Assembly (NCBI RefSeq): GCF_009760925.1
Contig: NZ_VRLV01000002.1
Location: 682,001 to 746,000 of the forward strand
Length of the DNA stretch: 64,000 bases
Source of the DNA: Nonomuraea typhae
GTDB lineage: Bacteria > Actinomycetota > Actinomycetes > Streptosporangiales > Streptosporangiaceae
Reading direction: 5' to 3'
How positions within the stretch are numbered: position 1 is the first letter of the stretch; every line of letters begins with the position of its first letter. Below the pieces are notes generated by a model. The model did no database searches and had not been told where the DNA came from. It saw only the letters and a program-made list of their open reading frames with translations. This document shows positions 34,624 through 42,845 of this stretch, piece by piece. The translations under genes were made by a program, and so were the position numbers.

Positions 34624-35459
34624 GGTGCCTCCTCCCATGTATAGAACCCTTTCCCCGTCTTGCGGCCGAGTTCTCCGGCGGCCACCTTCTCCCGCAGGAT
34701 CCGGGGCGGCGCGAACCGGTCGCCGAGCTTGCCGTGCAGGTATTCGGCGATGGCCAGCCGCACGTCGAGGCCCACGAGGTCGCCCAGCTTGATCGGCCCC
34801 ATCGGGTGCCGGTAGCCGAGCTCCATGGCGGTGTCGATGTCCTCGGGCGAGGCGACGCCCTCCTCGACCATCCGCATGGCCTCCAGCCCGAGCAGCACCC
34901 CCAGGCGGCTGGAGGCGAACCCGGGCGAGTCGTTGACCACCACGCCCGTCTTGCCGATCAGCTCCACCCAGCCCTTGGCCGTCTCCAGCACCGCATCCGG
35001 CGTGGCCGGGGTGACGACGATCTCGACCAGTTCCTGCACGGGCACGGGGTTGAAGAAGTGCAGCCCGACCAGGCGCTCCGGCCGGGCCAGCCCCGCCGAG
35101 AGCTCGGTGATCGACAACGAGCTCGTGTTGCTGGCGATCACCGCCCGCTCCCCCGCCCTTTCTTCGGCCTCGGCCAGCACCTCGACCTTGAGCTTGGGGT
35201 CCTCGGGCACGGCCTCCACGACCAGGTCCACCCCTGCGGGCACCGGCGCCATGGTCAGCCGCTCCAGCGCCCGCGCGGCCAGGCCGGGCTCGCGCGCCTT
35301 GGCCTCGGCGACGGCCAGCCCCTTGGCGATGCGGGCGTGCGCGGCCTGCGCCTCGGGCTCCTGTACGGTGACCTCGGCGCCGGCCAGGAGGAAGACCTGG
35401 GCGATGCCGGAGCCCATGCGGCCGCCGCCGACGACCGCGACCGCGGGTGGGTGCGTCAC
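34620..35459 (-). CDS. paaH: 3-hydroxyacyl-CoA dehydrogenase (PaaH-like)
   Basis: A 279-residue NAD-dependent dehydrogenase with an N-terminal Rossmann motif [32 protein letters not shown], the catalytic His-containing [17 protein letters not shown] and a C-terminal domain with NDSPGF and [14 protein letters not shown]. In the pathway it should oxidise 3-hydroxyadipyl-CoA. It is compact (no second hydroxyacyl-CoA domain as in the E. coli PaaH), similar to actinobacterial 3-hydroxybutyryl-CoA dehydrogenases. Four-base overlap at its start with the hydratase. Confidence 0.9.
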   Translation of the reverse strand: MTHPPAVAVVGGGRMGSGIAQVFLLAGAEVTVQEPEAQAAHARIAKGLAVAEAKAREPGLAARALERLTMAPVPAGVDLVVEAVPEDPKLKVEVLAEAEERAGERAVIASNTSSLSITELSAGLARPERLVGLHFFNPVPVQELVEIVVTPATPDAVLETAKGWVELIGKTGVVVNDSPGFASSRLGVLLGLEAMRMVEEGVASPEDIDTAMELGYRHPMGPIKLGDLVGLDVRLAIAEYLHGKLGDRFAPPRILREKVAAGELGRKTGKGFYTWEEAP

Positions 35460-36199
35460 GGGGTGTCCTTCCTCTTACGATCCAGAAATTTCCGCATCCG
35501 GGCTTCTTTGTCGGAGTCCTCGAACAGCACCGCCTGCGCCAGGTGATCGGCCACGGGATGCGCGGACGGCGGCGCGTCCAGCACGAGCTTCGTCAGCCGG
35601 AGCGCCACCGGGGAGACCGCGGCCATCCGGTCGATCAGCCGGTGGGCCGCCGCCTCCAGTTCCCCCGGCTCGTGCAGCGCCGCCACCAGCCGGGAGGCCA
35701 GCGCCTCCGGCGCCTCGATCGTGTGCCCCGCCAGCAGGACCAGCTTGGCCAGCGGCTCCCCGACCAGCTCGCGCAGCCGCCAGCACGCCCCGGCCCCGGC
35801 GATGATCCCCAGGTGGGGCTCCGGGTTGCCGAACCGCGCCCGGGTGCTGGCCAGCCGGATGTCACAGGCGTAGGCCAGCTCGGCGCCGCCGCCGAGCGCG
35901 TGCCCGTCCACGGCGGCCACGGTCGGCATCGGCAGCCTCCGGATCCGCTCGAACACCGTGCTGTTGATCCCCTGCAGCGCCTGCTCCCGCCCGCGCCGCA
36001 GCAGCTCGCCGATGTCCGCGCCGGCCGCGAAGACGCCGTCGCCGCCGGTCAGCAGCAACGGCCTGGGGTCGCGTTCCAGCAGCCCGCAGACCGCGTGCAG
36101 GTCGCCGACCATCTCGGCGTCGATCGCGTTGCGCGCCTCGGGCCGGTGCAGGCGCACCACGACCCGGTCCGGCTTCTCCTCGACCAGGAGCGTGTTCAC
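35456..36199 (-). CDS. paaF: Enoyl-CoA hydratase/isomerase (PaaF-like)
   Basis: A 247-residue crotonase-fold protein: [16 protein letters not shown], the oxyanion-hole [10 protein letters not shown], and [21 protein letters not shown] with the second active-site loop [18 protein letters not shown], where Glu is kept in PEPHLG. It could be the hydratase PaaF, or the ring isomerase PaaG; the kept Glu favours a hydratase. It is the only crotonase gene in the cluster. The GTG at 36199 overlaps the thiolase stop by GTGA. A GAAATTTC island lies near its 3' end (35485-35492). Confidence 0.85.
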   Translation of the reverse strand: MNTLLVEEKPDRVVVRLHRPEARNAIDAEMVGDLHAVCGLLERDPRPLLLTGGDGVFAAGADIGELLRRGREQALQGINSTVFERIRRLPMPTVAAVDGHALGGGAELAYACDIRLASTRARFGNPEPHLGIIAGAGACWRLRELVGEPLAKLVLLAGHTIEAPEALASRLVAALHEPGELEAAAHRLIDRMAAVSPVALRLTKLVLDAPPSAHPVADHLAQAVLFEDSDKEARMRKFLDRKRKDTP

Positions 36200-37590
36200 A
36201 GGCGCTCCACCAGCATCGCGACCCCCTGGCCGACGCCCACGCACAACGCGGCCAGCCCGCGCCCGGTGCCCTCGCGCTCCATGCGGCCCAGCAGCGTCAC
36301 CACCAGCCGCGCGCCGGAACACCCCAGCGGATGCCCCAGGGCGATGGCCCCGCCGTCGGCGTTGACCGTCTCCGGGTCGAGCCCGAGCCGCCGCACGCAG
36401 GCCAGCACCTGGGGCGCGAACGCCTCGTTGATCTCCACGGTGTCCACCCCCGTCCACCCGGCCCTGGCGAGCGCCTTCTGGGTGGCCGGAACCGGCCCGA
36501 GCCCCATGAGGTGCGGCTCCACCCCGGCGGAGGCGCCGGTGACGATCCTGGCCCGCGGCGTCAGCCCGTACCTCTCGACGGCCGCCGCACTGGCCACCAC
36601 CACGGCCGCGGCACCATCGGACAGGGGCGACGAGGACCCGGCGGTCACGATGCCCTGATCCCGAAATATCGTCTTAAGTCGCCCCAGCCGCTCCAACGTC
36701 GTGTCCGCCCGCGGCCCCTCGTCCAGGACGACGGCCTCCTCGGCACCGGGGGAGGCAGGGGAAACCCCGGGGGAGACGGCAAAGGGGGCCCCGGAGCCGG
36801 TTACGGGCGTACCGGAGCCGGTTACGGAGGTCCCGGAGCCGGTTGCAGAGGTGCCGGACTCGGTTGCGGAGGTACCCGAGCCGGTTGCGGAGGCCCGATC
36901 CCCGGTCGTGGAAAGGCCGGTGGGGGTGGCGGGGGCGGGGTTTCCGGTGGGTTTGCGTTTGCCGCTTACCGGGACTCCGACGATTTCCGGGGCGAAGCGG
37001 CCGTCCTTGGTGGCCGCCACCGCCCGTTCGTGCGAGCGCAGGGCCCAGGCGTCCGACTCCTCCCGGGTGATCCCGTCCAGCGCCGCCACCTCCTCGGCCG
37101 TCTGCCCCATCGACAGGGTCGCCGGCCGGGAGAAACGCGGGTTGACCAGCCGCCAGCCCAGCGAGGTGTCGGCCACCTCACCGGGCTTGGCCCACGGGGT
37201 GCCGGGCTTGGCCATCACCCACGGGGCCCGCGTCATCGACTCGACCCCACCGGCCACCACCAGGTCGGCCTCCCCGGCCCGTACGGCTTGCGCCGCCGAG
37301 ATCACGGCCGTCAGCCCGGAGGCGCACAGCCGGTTGACGGTGTACCCGGGCACGGTGGAGGGCAGCCCGGACAGCAGGACGGCCATCCTGGCCACGTTCC
37401 GGTTGTCCTCGCCCGCCTGGTTGGCGGCGCCCAGGATGACCTCGTCCACGGCCGCGGGGTCGAGGCCGCCGCGCCGTACCGCCTCGGCGACGACCAGGGC
37501 GGCCAGGTCGTCGGGGCGCACGCCCGCGAGAACGCCGCCGTAGCGGCCCATGGGCGTGCGTGCCCCGCCGACCAGGAAGACCTCGTTCAT
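36196..37590 (-). CDS. paaJ: Acyl-CoA thiolase (PaaJ-like) with tandem-repeat insertion
   Basis: A 464-residue thiolase that should cleave 3-oxoadipyl-CoA to acetyl-CoA and succinyl-CoA. The nucleophile Cys89 lies in VNRLCASGLTAVISAAQ, HPLGCSGAR carries the second Cys region and GGAIALGHP the His. Usual thiolases are 390-405 residues; this one has about 65 extra residues (about 211-285) between EIVGVPVSGKRK and VVLDEGPRADTTLE. They are rich in Gly, Ser and Thr and include 7-residue repeats. The insertion is in the loop domain covering the CoA side, away from the catalytic residues, so activity is plausible. First gene after a 77-base gap downstream of paaN. Confidence 0.92.
   Translation of the reverse strand: MNEVFLVGGARTPMGRYGGVLAGVRPDDLAALVVAEAVRRGGLDPAAVDEVILGAANQAGEDNRNVARMAVLLSGLPSTVPGYTVNRLCASGLTAVISAAQAVRAGEADLVVAGGVESMTRAPWVMAKPGTPWAKPGEVADTSLGWRLVNPRFSRPATLSMGQTAEEVAALDGITREESDAWALRSHERAVAATKDGRFAPEIVGVPVSGKRKPTGNPAPATPTGLSTTGDRASATGSGTSATESGTSATGSGTSVTGSGTPVTGSGAPFAVSPGVSPASPGAEEAVVLDEGPRADTTLERLGRLKTIFRDQGIVTAGSSSPLSDGAAAVVVASAAAVERYGLTPRARIVTGASAGVEPHLMGLGPVPATQKALARAGWTGVDTVEINEAFAPQVLACVRRLGLDPETVNADGGAIALGHPLGCSGARLVVTLLGRMEREGTGRGLAALCVGVGQGVAMLVERL
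36662..36682. repeat. 21-bp AT-rich island, partner of 29639-29659
   Basis: CGAAATATCGTCTTAAGTCGC in the thiolase gene differs by two bases from the island in the FAD monooxygenase. In this GC-rich DNA a stretch of this composition is conspicuous. The coding frame differs between the two places. Confidence 0.5.
36799..36900 (-). repeat. 21-bp tandem repeat inside the thiolase gene
   Basis: Four full units (36799-36819, 36820-36840, 36841-36861, 36862-36882) and a partial fifth, each beginning GGTT on the plus strand, encode a 7-residue unit of the form Gly-Ser-Gly-Thr-Ser/Pro-Ala/Val-Thr on the minus strand. Unit length is a multiple of three, so copy changes keep the frame. Confidence 0.85.
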
Positions 37591-37650
37591 CTTTCTCCTT
37601 TCGCCGCCGACACCTCTACCTTCAAGCCCCCAAAACGGTCATCACCGGCA

Positions 37651-37665
37651 TTCCGCCAGGCGGAA
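37651..37665. promoter_or_regulatory. Short palindrome between paaN and the thiolase gene
   Basis: TTCCGCC-A-GGCGGAA is a perfect 7-bp dyad two bases past the paaN stop, in the 77-base gap before the thiolase. It could be a weak terminator or an operator for an internal promoter. It does not resemble the paaN operator. Confidence 0.35.
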
Positions 37666-37667
37666 GG

Positions 37668-39314
37668 TCAGGCGTGCCTGCGGGACTGGACGACGTGGAA
37701 GCGCCCGGCCACGTAGCCGGGGTCGGTCAGGGAGGCGGTGGCGGCCGGGTTGGCGCCTGAGCCGTGGAAGTCGCTGAAGGCGGCCGACTGGTTGACGAAC
37801 ACGCCGCCGGTGAGGTTGCACGACAGGTTCACCCCCGCGTCCAGAGCCGCCTTCCCGGCCCGCGCCAGCACGTCCTCCGACGTGGAGTAGACGGAGGCGG
37901 TCAGCGCGCCGTGGGCCGAGACGGTCTCGCGCAGCAGGTCGAGCGCGGCCTCGGTGGACTCCACGGGGATGATCAGGGAGATCGGGCCGAAGTGCTCCTT
38001 GGTGTAGACGTCGGCGCGGGCGGGGTCCACCCGGACGATGACGGGAGTGCGCACGGTCGCCTCGGGGAAGGAGGGGTGCTTGATCGCCCGGGACTCCAGC
38101 ACGACCTCGCCCAGCCCGGGCGCGGCCTCCACGCGGGCCAGCACGTCGGGGTTGGCCAGCGCCCCGGTCAGTTCGACCGCCCGGGACTCGTCGCCGAGCA
38201 GCCTGCCGACGGCCCCGGCGAGCCCGGCGGCCACCTCGTCGACGCTCTTGTGCCCCTCGTCGGTGTCGATGCCGCCGGCCGGGACGAGGATGTTCTGCGG
38301 CGCGGTGCACATCTGGCCGCTGTAGAGGGCCAGGGAGAAGGCGAGGTTGCCGAGCATGCCCTTGTAGGAGTCCGTGGAGTCGATGACGACGGTGTTGAGC
38401 CCGGCCTTCTCGGTGTGGACGAGCGCCTGGCGGGCGTTGGCCTCCAGCCAGTCGCCGTAGGCGGTGGAGCCGGTGAAGTCGACGATGCGCACGTCCGGAT
38501 GCGTGGCCAGCTCGGTGGCCAGGCCCCTGCCCTCCTCCACGGCGAGCTGCACCAGGTTGGCGTCGTACCCGGCCTCGGCCAGCACCTCGCGGGCGATCTG
38601 GACCGTGATGGCCAGCGGCAGGACGGCCCGCTCGTGCGGCTTGACGATGACCGGGTTGCCGGTGACCAGCGAGGCGAACAGCCCCGGGTAGGAGTTCCAG
38701 GTGGGGAAGGTGTTGCAGCCGATCACCAGGCCGACGCCGCGGGGCACCACGGTGAACGTCTTCTCCATGACCAGCGGGTCGCCCTTGGCCGGCTTCTCCC
38801 AGCGCGCCGCCTGCCCGGAGACGTTCATGGCGGCGTAGCCGTACGCGATGGCCTCGAGCGCGCGGTCCTGGGCGTGCGGGCCGCCGGCCTGGAAGGCCAT
38901 GACGAACGCCTGCCCGCTCGTGTGCTGGACGGCGTTGGCGATCTCGAAGGAGCGCTTGTTGATCCGGTTGACGATTTCCACGCAGGCCAGGGCGCGCGCG
39001 GCGGGCCCGGCGTCGCGCCAGGCGGGCAGTGCCGCCTTCGCGGCGGCGACCAGTGTGGCGACGTCCGGCCGCGGGTAGGTGACGCCCAGGTCGATGCCGT
39101 ACGGCGAGCGTTCCGCGCCGACCCGGTCACCGGATGACGGCTGGTCGGTGGGGAAAGGTTGACCGAGATATGCCTCGAAGGCTTCCTTGCCCCGCTCGGC
39201 GGCGCCCTCTCCGTAGACGCGGGGGCTCGGCGACTCGGGGTAGGCGCTCCAGTAGCCGCGCTCCGAGATCGCGGAGAGCGCCTGGTCCAGGGTCTCGCGG
39301 TTCTGCTCGAACAT
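37668..39314 (-). CDS. paaN: Phenylacetic acid degradation protein PaaN (aldehyde dehydrogenase type)
   Basis: A 548-residue ALDH-fold protein of the PaaN group. It starts MFEQNRETLDQALSAISERG, has KPHERAVLPLAITVQIAREVL and FTGSTAYGDWLEANARQALV, and carries the catalytic Cys in YSGQMCTAPQNI. There is no MaoC-type hydratase domain, so it covers only the aldehyde oxidation half of the E. coli PaaZ reaction. It is the first gene of the leftward run, 33 bases from the predicted transcription start and divergent from the thioesterase-paaK-tetR operon. Confidence 0.93.
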   Translation of the reverse strand: MFEQNRETLDQALSAISERGYWSAYPESPSPRVYGEGAAERGKEAFEAYLGQPFPTDQPSSGDRVGAERSPYGIDLGVTYPRPDVATLVAAAKAALPAWRDAGPAARALACVEIVNRINKRSFEIANAVQHTSGQAFVMAFQAGGPHAQDRALEAIAYGYAAMNVSGQAARWEKPAKGDPLVMEKTFTVVPRGVGLVIGCNTFPTWNSYPGLFASLVTGNPVIVKPHERAVLPLAITVQIAREVLAEAGYDANLVQLAVEEGRGLATELATHPDVRIVDFTGSTAYGDWLEANARQALVHTEKAGLNTVVIDSTDSYKGMLGNLAFSLALYSGQMCTAPQNILVPAGGIDTDEGHKSVDEVAAGLAGAVGRLLGDESRAVELTGALANPDVLARVEAAPGLGEVVLESRAIKHPSFPEATVRTPVIVRVDPARADVYTKEHFGPISLIIPVESTEAALDLLRETVSAHGALTASVYSTSEDVLARAGKAALDAGVNLSCNLTGGVFVNQSAAFSDFHGSGANPAATASLTDPGYVAGRFHVVQSRRHA

Positions 39315-39353
39315 GATGTCCCTCTCTTGACAGGGATCCGCCGGACGGTGAAG

Positions 39354-39382
39354 TGTTTACCGAACATTCGGTCAGTTGACAA
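39354..39382 (-). promoter_or_regulatory. Predicted paaN promoter
   Basis: On the minus strand TTGTCA (39382-39377) is followed by a 17-base spacer and TAAACA (39359-39354). The -35 matches consensus at five of six positions and the spacing is ideal; the -10 is weaker. Transcription would begin near 39347, about 33 bases before the paaN ATG. Confidence 0.55.
39355..39376. promoter_or_regulatory. Palindromic operator in the paa divergent spacer (TetR/PaaR-type)
   Basis: The core ACCGAACATTCGGT (39359-39372) is a near-perfect dyad. With its flanks the 22-mer resembles the PaaR operator I recall from Corynebacterium (ACCG and CGGT half-sites with outer AGT). It fills the -35/-10 spacer of the predicted paaN promoter and lies about 20 bases upstream of the divergent thioesterase start, so one repressor could control both operons. 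Confidence 0.65.
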
Positions 39383-39394
39383 GGGAGACTTCCG

Positions 39395-39799
39395 TTGGAA
39401 AGCGCGCGTCGCATGCTCGCCTCCGACACCGCCTCCACCGCGCTCGGCATCGAGCTGCTCGACCTGGCCGAAGGGCGGGCCGTCTGCCGGATGGCGGTGA
39501 CCGGGCAGATGGTCAACGGGCACGGCCTGTGTCACGGCGGGTACGTCTTCCTGCTGGCCGACACCGCCTTCGCCTGCGCGTGCAACACCTACGGCCCGGT
39601 GACGGTGGCGGCCGGCGCCGAGATCACCTTCGTGGCCCCGGCCCGCGCCGGCGACGTGCTGACCGCCGAGGCGGGGGAACGCACCCGTTACGGCCGCAGC
39701 GGTATCTACGACATCACCGTGAGGGCCGCCGACGGCCGGGTGGTCGCGGAGTTCCGCGGCCGGAGCAGAGAACTCAAGAATGGGACGGGATCCCCATGA
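39395..39799 (+). CDS. paaI: Hydroxyphenylacetyl-CoA thioesterase PaaI
   Basis: A 134-residue hotdog-fold thioesterase with the PaaI signature NGHGLCHGGYVFLLADTAFACACN. It releases CoA from dead-end or ring-hydroxylated phenylacetyl-CoA and protects the CoA pool. The TTG start at 39395 follows AAGGGAGA; no better start exists. Its stop overlaps paaK by ATGA. First gene of the rightward operon. Confidence 0.92.
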   Translation: MESARRMLASDTASTALGIELLDLAEGRAVCRMAVTGQMVNGHGLCHGGYVFLLADTAFACACNTYGPVTVAAGAEITFVAPARAGDVLTAEAGERTRYGRSGIYDITVRAADGRVVAEFRGRSRELKNGTGSP

Positions 39800-41088
39800 G
39801 ACACGGTGAACCTCCGGCGCCGCAGACGCTCGATCCGGTCGAGCGCGTCTCGCGCGACGAGCTGGCCGCGCTCCAGTTGGAGCGGCTGCAGTGGACGCTC
39901 CACCACGCCTACCAGAACGTGCCGTTTTATCGCGCTAAGTTCGACGCAATCGGGATTCACCCGAACGACTGCAAGGAACTGGACGACCTCCCCCGCTTCC
40001 CCTTCACCACCAAGCAGGACCTGCGCGACAACTACCCCTTCGGCATGTTCGCCGTGCCCCGCGAGGAGGTCGCCCGCGTCCACGCCTCCAGCGGCACCAC
40101 CGGCAAGCCCACCGTCGTCGGCTACACCCGGCGCGACATCGAGATCTGGTCGGACGTCATGGCCCGTTCGATCCGCGCCGCCGGCGGGCGTCCCGGTCAG
40201 ATCGTGCACGTGGCCTACGGCTACGGCCTGTTCACCGGCGGCCTGGGCGCCCACTACGGCGCCGAGCGGCTCGGCTGCACGGTGGTGCCGGTCTCCGGCG
40301 GCATGACGCCCCGGCAGATCCAGCTCATCACCGACTTCCGGCCCGCGGTCATCATGGTGACCCCGTCGTACATGCTGGCCCTTCTCGACGAGTTCGAGGC
40401 GCAGGGGCTCGACCCGCGCGCCAGCTCGCTCGAGGTGGGCATCTTCGGCGCCGAGCCGTGGACCGAGGAGATGCGCCGCGAGATCGAGGAGCGCTTCGAC
40501 CTGCACGCCGTCGACATCTACGGCCTGTCGGAGGTGATGGGCCCCGGCGTCGCCCAGGAGTGCGTGGAGACCAAGGACGGCCTGCACGTCTGGGAGGACC
40601 ACTTCTACCCCGAGACCGTCGACCCGTTCACGGGCGCGCCGGCCGAGTCGGGCGAGCTGGTCTTCACCTCGCTGACCAAGGAGGCGCTGCCGATCATCCG
40701 CTACCGCACCCGCGACCTGACCCGGCTGCTGCCGGGCACCGCGCGCCCGGCGTTCCGGCGGATGGAGAAGGTGACCGGGCGCACCGACGACATGATCATC
40801 CTGCGCGGCGTGAACGTCTTCCCGACGCAGATCGAGGAGATCGTGCTGCGCACCCCCGGCCTGTCCCCGCACTTCCAGCTCCACCTGACCCGGCCGGAGC
40901 GGCTGGACGTGATGACCGTCCGGGTCGAGGCCCGCCCCGGCGCCGAGGACCGCGACGCGGCCGCGGCCGCCCTGGCCCGGACGGTCAAGGACACCGTCGG
41001 CGTGAGCGTCGAGGTGGAGGTCGTGGACCCGGAGACGCTGGAGCGCTCGGTGGGCAAGCTCAAGCGGGTCATCGACAGACGGGAATAA
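39796..41088 (+). CDS. paaK: Phenylacetate-CoA ligase
   Basis: A 430-residue adenylate-forming ligase that makes phenylacetyl-CoA from phenylacetate, ATP and CoA. HHAYQNVPFYRAKFDAIG, the ATP loop HASSGTTGKPTVVGYTRRD, YGYGLFTGGLGAHYGAERLG, DIYGLSEVMGPG and the C-terminal hinge GRTDDMIILRGVNVFPTQIE are the PaaK signatures. It is coupled to paaI by a four-base overlap and to the TetR gene by TAATG. A low-GC codon patch at 39922-39960 lies in the conserved PFYRAKFDAIG stretch. Confidence 0.96.
   Translation: MRHGEPPAPQTLDPVERVSRDELAALQLERLQWTLHHAYQNVPFYRAKFDAIGIHPNDCKELDDLPRFPFTTKQDLRDNYPFGMFAVPREEVARVHASSGTTGKPTVVGYTRRDIEIWSDVMARSIRAAGGRPGQIVHVAYGYGLFTGGLGAHYGAERLGCTVVPVSGGMTPRQIQLITDFRPAVIMVTPSYMLALLDEFEAQGLDPRASSLEVGIFGAEPWTEEMRREIEERFDLHAVDIYGLSEVMGPGVAQECVETKDGLHVWEDHFYPETVDPFTGAPAESGELVFTSLTKEALPIIRYRTRDLTRLLPGTARPAFRRMEKVTGRTDDMIILRGVNVFPTQIEEIVLRTPGLSPHFQLHLTRPERLDVMTVRVEARPGAEDRDAAAAALARTVKDTVGVSVEVEVVDPETLERSVGKLKRVIDRRE
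39922..39940. repeat. Third, weaker copy of the AT-rich island (in paaK)
   Basis: CCGTTTTATCGCGCTAAGT matches the thiolase island at 13 of 19 positions, with the blocks CCG, TATCG and TAAGT kept and the triplets between them changed. It is weaker than the main pair. Confidence 0.3.
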
Positions 41089-41684
41089 TGAGTCATATGG
41101 CGACAACATCCCGTCAGCGGAAGCGCGGGCACGACCCCGAGTCCGTGCTGTCCATCGCCGTGGGCGTGTTCAACGAGCGCGGCTATGACGGGACCAGCAT
41201 GGAAGACCTCGCCCGCGCCCTCGGCGTTACCAAGTCGGCGATCTACTACCACGTGCCGGGCAAGGAGCAACTGCTCGCGCGGGCGCTGGACCGGGCGCTC
41301 GACGGGCTGTTCGAGGTGGTGGCCGACCCCTGCGCCACCACCGGCCCGGCGATCGAACGCCTCGCCTGGGTGGTACGGCAGAGCGTCCGCATCCTGATCG
41401 ACCGCCTGCCGTACGTGACCTTGCTGCTGCGCGTGCGCGGCAACAGCCCGACCGAGCAGCAGGCGCTGGACCGGCGGCGCGAGTTCGACCGGTTCATCGC
41501 CCACCTGGTGAAGGAGGCGGCCGCGGACGGCGAGATCCGGCCCGACCTGGATCCGGCGCTGGTGACGCGGCTGTTGTTCGGCACCGTGAACTCGATCACC
41601 GAGTGGTATCAGCCGGCCCGCGGCTCGGCGGACGACCTGGCCGACGCGCTGCTGAAGATGACCTTCGACGGTCTGCGCGTCTGA
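41088..41684 (+). CDS. paaR: TetR/AcrR-family transcriptional regulator (PaaR-like)
   Basis: A 198-residue repressor with a typical N-terminal TetR helix-turn-helix: VLSIAVGVFNERGYDGTSME, DLARALGVTKSAIYYHVPGKEQLLARAL. The C-terminal ligand domain includes DRLPYVTLLLRVRGNSPTEQ. It is the third gene of the thioesterase-paaK operon (its ATG shares one base with the paaK TAA), the usual place for the phenylacetyl-CoA-responsive regulator PaaR. The palindrome between the divergent operons is its likely site. The symbol rests on context, not on a unique sequence mark. Confidence 0.85.
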   Translation: MSHMATTSRQRKRGHDPESVLSIAVGVFNERGYDGTSMEDLARALGVTKSAIYYHVPGKEQLLARALDRALDGLFEVVADPCATTGPAIERLAWVVRQSVRILIDRLPYVTLLLRVRGNSPTEQQALDRRREFDRFIAHLVKEAAADGEIRPDLDPALVTRLLFGTVNSITEWYQPARGSADDLADALLKMTFDGLRV

Positions 41685-41687
41685 GCC

Positions 41688-42533
41688 TCAGGGGTCGAGG
41701 GATTTCGGACCAGGAGGACCCGAGGGACCCGGAAGGCCGGGTTGGCCGGGATCGGGGTCCAGCGCGTCGGTCTCCGACGCGGGCAGGGGGCCTTTGACGC
41801 GCAGGTCGTTCCTGATGGCCTCGCCCAGCCTCTTGGTGGCCGCGCGGTTGAGCGCGCCTCCGGCGACGGCGCCGGTGAGGAAGGGGCCGAGGGTGGTCAG
41901 GTGGCGGCCGAGGACCTTGAGCAGGCGGTTGCGCAGCGCGGTCTTCGTGGCGGCGCCGAGCGCGAGCGTGACGGTCGCGGGCGCGAGGGGGTCGATGCCA
42001 CGCTGTCTGGCCCACGCCGTGGTGAAGGCGACGGCACGCTGGGTTCCGGTGCCCTCGACGCGGACGCCGTAGACCTCGTGCAGCTCGGCCAGGAGCTTGA
42101 CCTCGATGGCGGCCACGACGATCGTCTCGGCGACGAGCTGGGCCGGCGCGGAAAGAAGGAGGGGTGGGGCGGCGAACTCGGCGGCGGCCAGTGCCCCGCC
42201 GATGGCGCCGACGGTCATGGTGGCCTTCTGCGCCGTCCGGACGAGGTCGTCGGCGAGTTGCTCGCCGGTGAGGCCGTGGTGGTGCTCGGACAGAGTCTGC
42301 AGGTCCCTGATGGGGATGCGGGGCGCGATGTTGAGGAACACGTCGGCGAGCCAGCGACCCCGGCTCCCGCCGCTCTTGCGGGCCTTCCTCGCGCCGGCCG
42401 CGAGAGACTGGGCTAGTCGGCCGAGCAGCTTGCGCCGCTCGGCCGGCTCGAGCTCACCGGGTGCGGTGAGCTTGCCCACGATCTCGCCGACTTCCCTGTC
42501 GGGTTCGGCGTTCTCCTTATCAGGTGCAGCCAC
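41688..42533 (-). CDS. Conserved actinobacterial protein of unknown function
   Basis: A 281-residue protein with an acidic N-terminus, a basic patch (ARKARKSGGSRGRWL), the stretch LNIAPRIPIRDLQTLSEHHHG, and amphipathic or hydrophobic segments TMTVGAIGGALAAAEFA and LVAETIVVAAIEVKLLAELHEVYG, then GTGTQRAVAFTTAWARQRGID and GPFLTGAVAGGALNRAATKRLG. The tail is Pro/Gly-rich. I recognise the pattern as conserved among actinomycetes but not its function; it may be a peripheral membrane protein. It resembles EcsC-type proteins only loosely. It follows DUF4193 by 12 bases, probably in one operon. Confidence 0.78.
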   Translation of the reverse strand: MAAPDKENAEPDREVGEIVGKLTAPGELEPAERRKLLGRLAQSLAAGARKARKSGGSRGRWLADVFLNIAPRIPIRDLQTLSEHHHGLTGEQLADDLVRTAQKATMTVGAIGGALAAAEFAAPPLLLSAPAQLVAETIVVAAIEVKLLAELHEVYGVRVEGTGTQRAVAFTTAWARQRGIDPLAPATVTLALGAATKTALRNRLLKVLGRHLTTLGPFLTGAVAGGALNRAATKRLGEAIRNDLRVKGPLPASETDALDPDPGQPGLPGPSGPPGPKSLDP

Positions 42534-42545
42534 GGTGCCTCCCTA

Positions 42546-42845
42546 CTAGGCGGCGCACTCCCGGCAGACCTGCTGGCCGTTCCGCTCGGAGGCCAGCTGG
42601 CTACGGTGGTGCACCAGGAAGCAGCGTGAACACGTGAACTCGTCGGCCTGCCGCGGGATCACGCGCAGCGAGAGCTCCTCGTTGGACAGGTCGGCACCGG
42701 GCAGTTCGAGCGACTCGGCGAGGTCGGTCTCGTCGATGTCGATGCTGCCGGACGACTTGTCCGTGCGCCGCGCCTGGAGTTCCTGGAGGCTGTCCTCCCC
42801 CAGGTCGTCGTCGGTCTTGCGCGGGCTGTCGTAGTCGGTAGCCAT
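42546..42845 (-). CDS. DUF4193 zinc-ribbon-like protein
   Basis: A 99-residue actinobacterial protein with an acidic N-terminal half and a C-terminal Cys cluster, FTCSRCFLVHHRSQLA and QQVCRECAA, which gives two CxxC pairs likely to bind zinc. It matches DUF4193, ubiquitous in actinobacteria and of unknown function. The ATG is preceded by GGAG. The 286 bases upstream are non-coding. Confidence 0.93.
   Translation of the reverse strand: MATDYDSPRKTDDDLGEDSLQELQARRTDKSSGSIDIDETDLAESLELPGADLSNEELSLRVIPRQADEFTCSRCFLVHHRSQLASERNGQQVCRECAA

Noticed and set aside
28823..41684. Recent horizontal transfer of the paa locus
   Set aside because: No flanking mobile genes, integrase or tRNA site, and composition like the rest of the window apart from a few tiny AT-rich patches.
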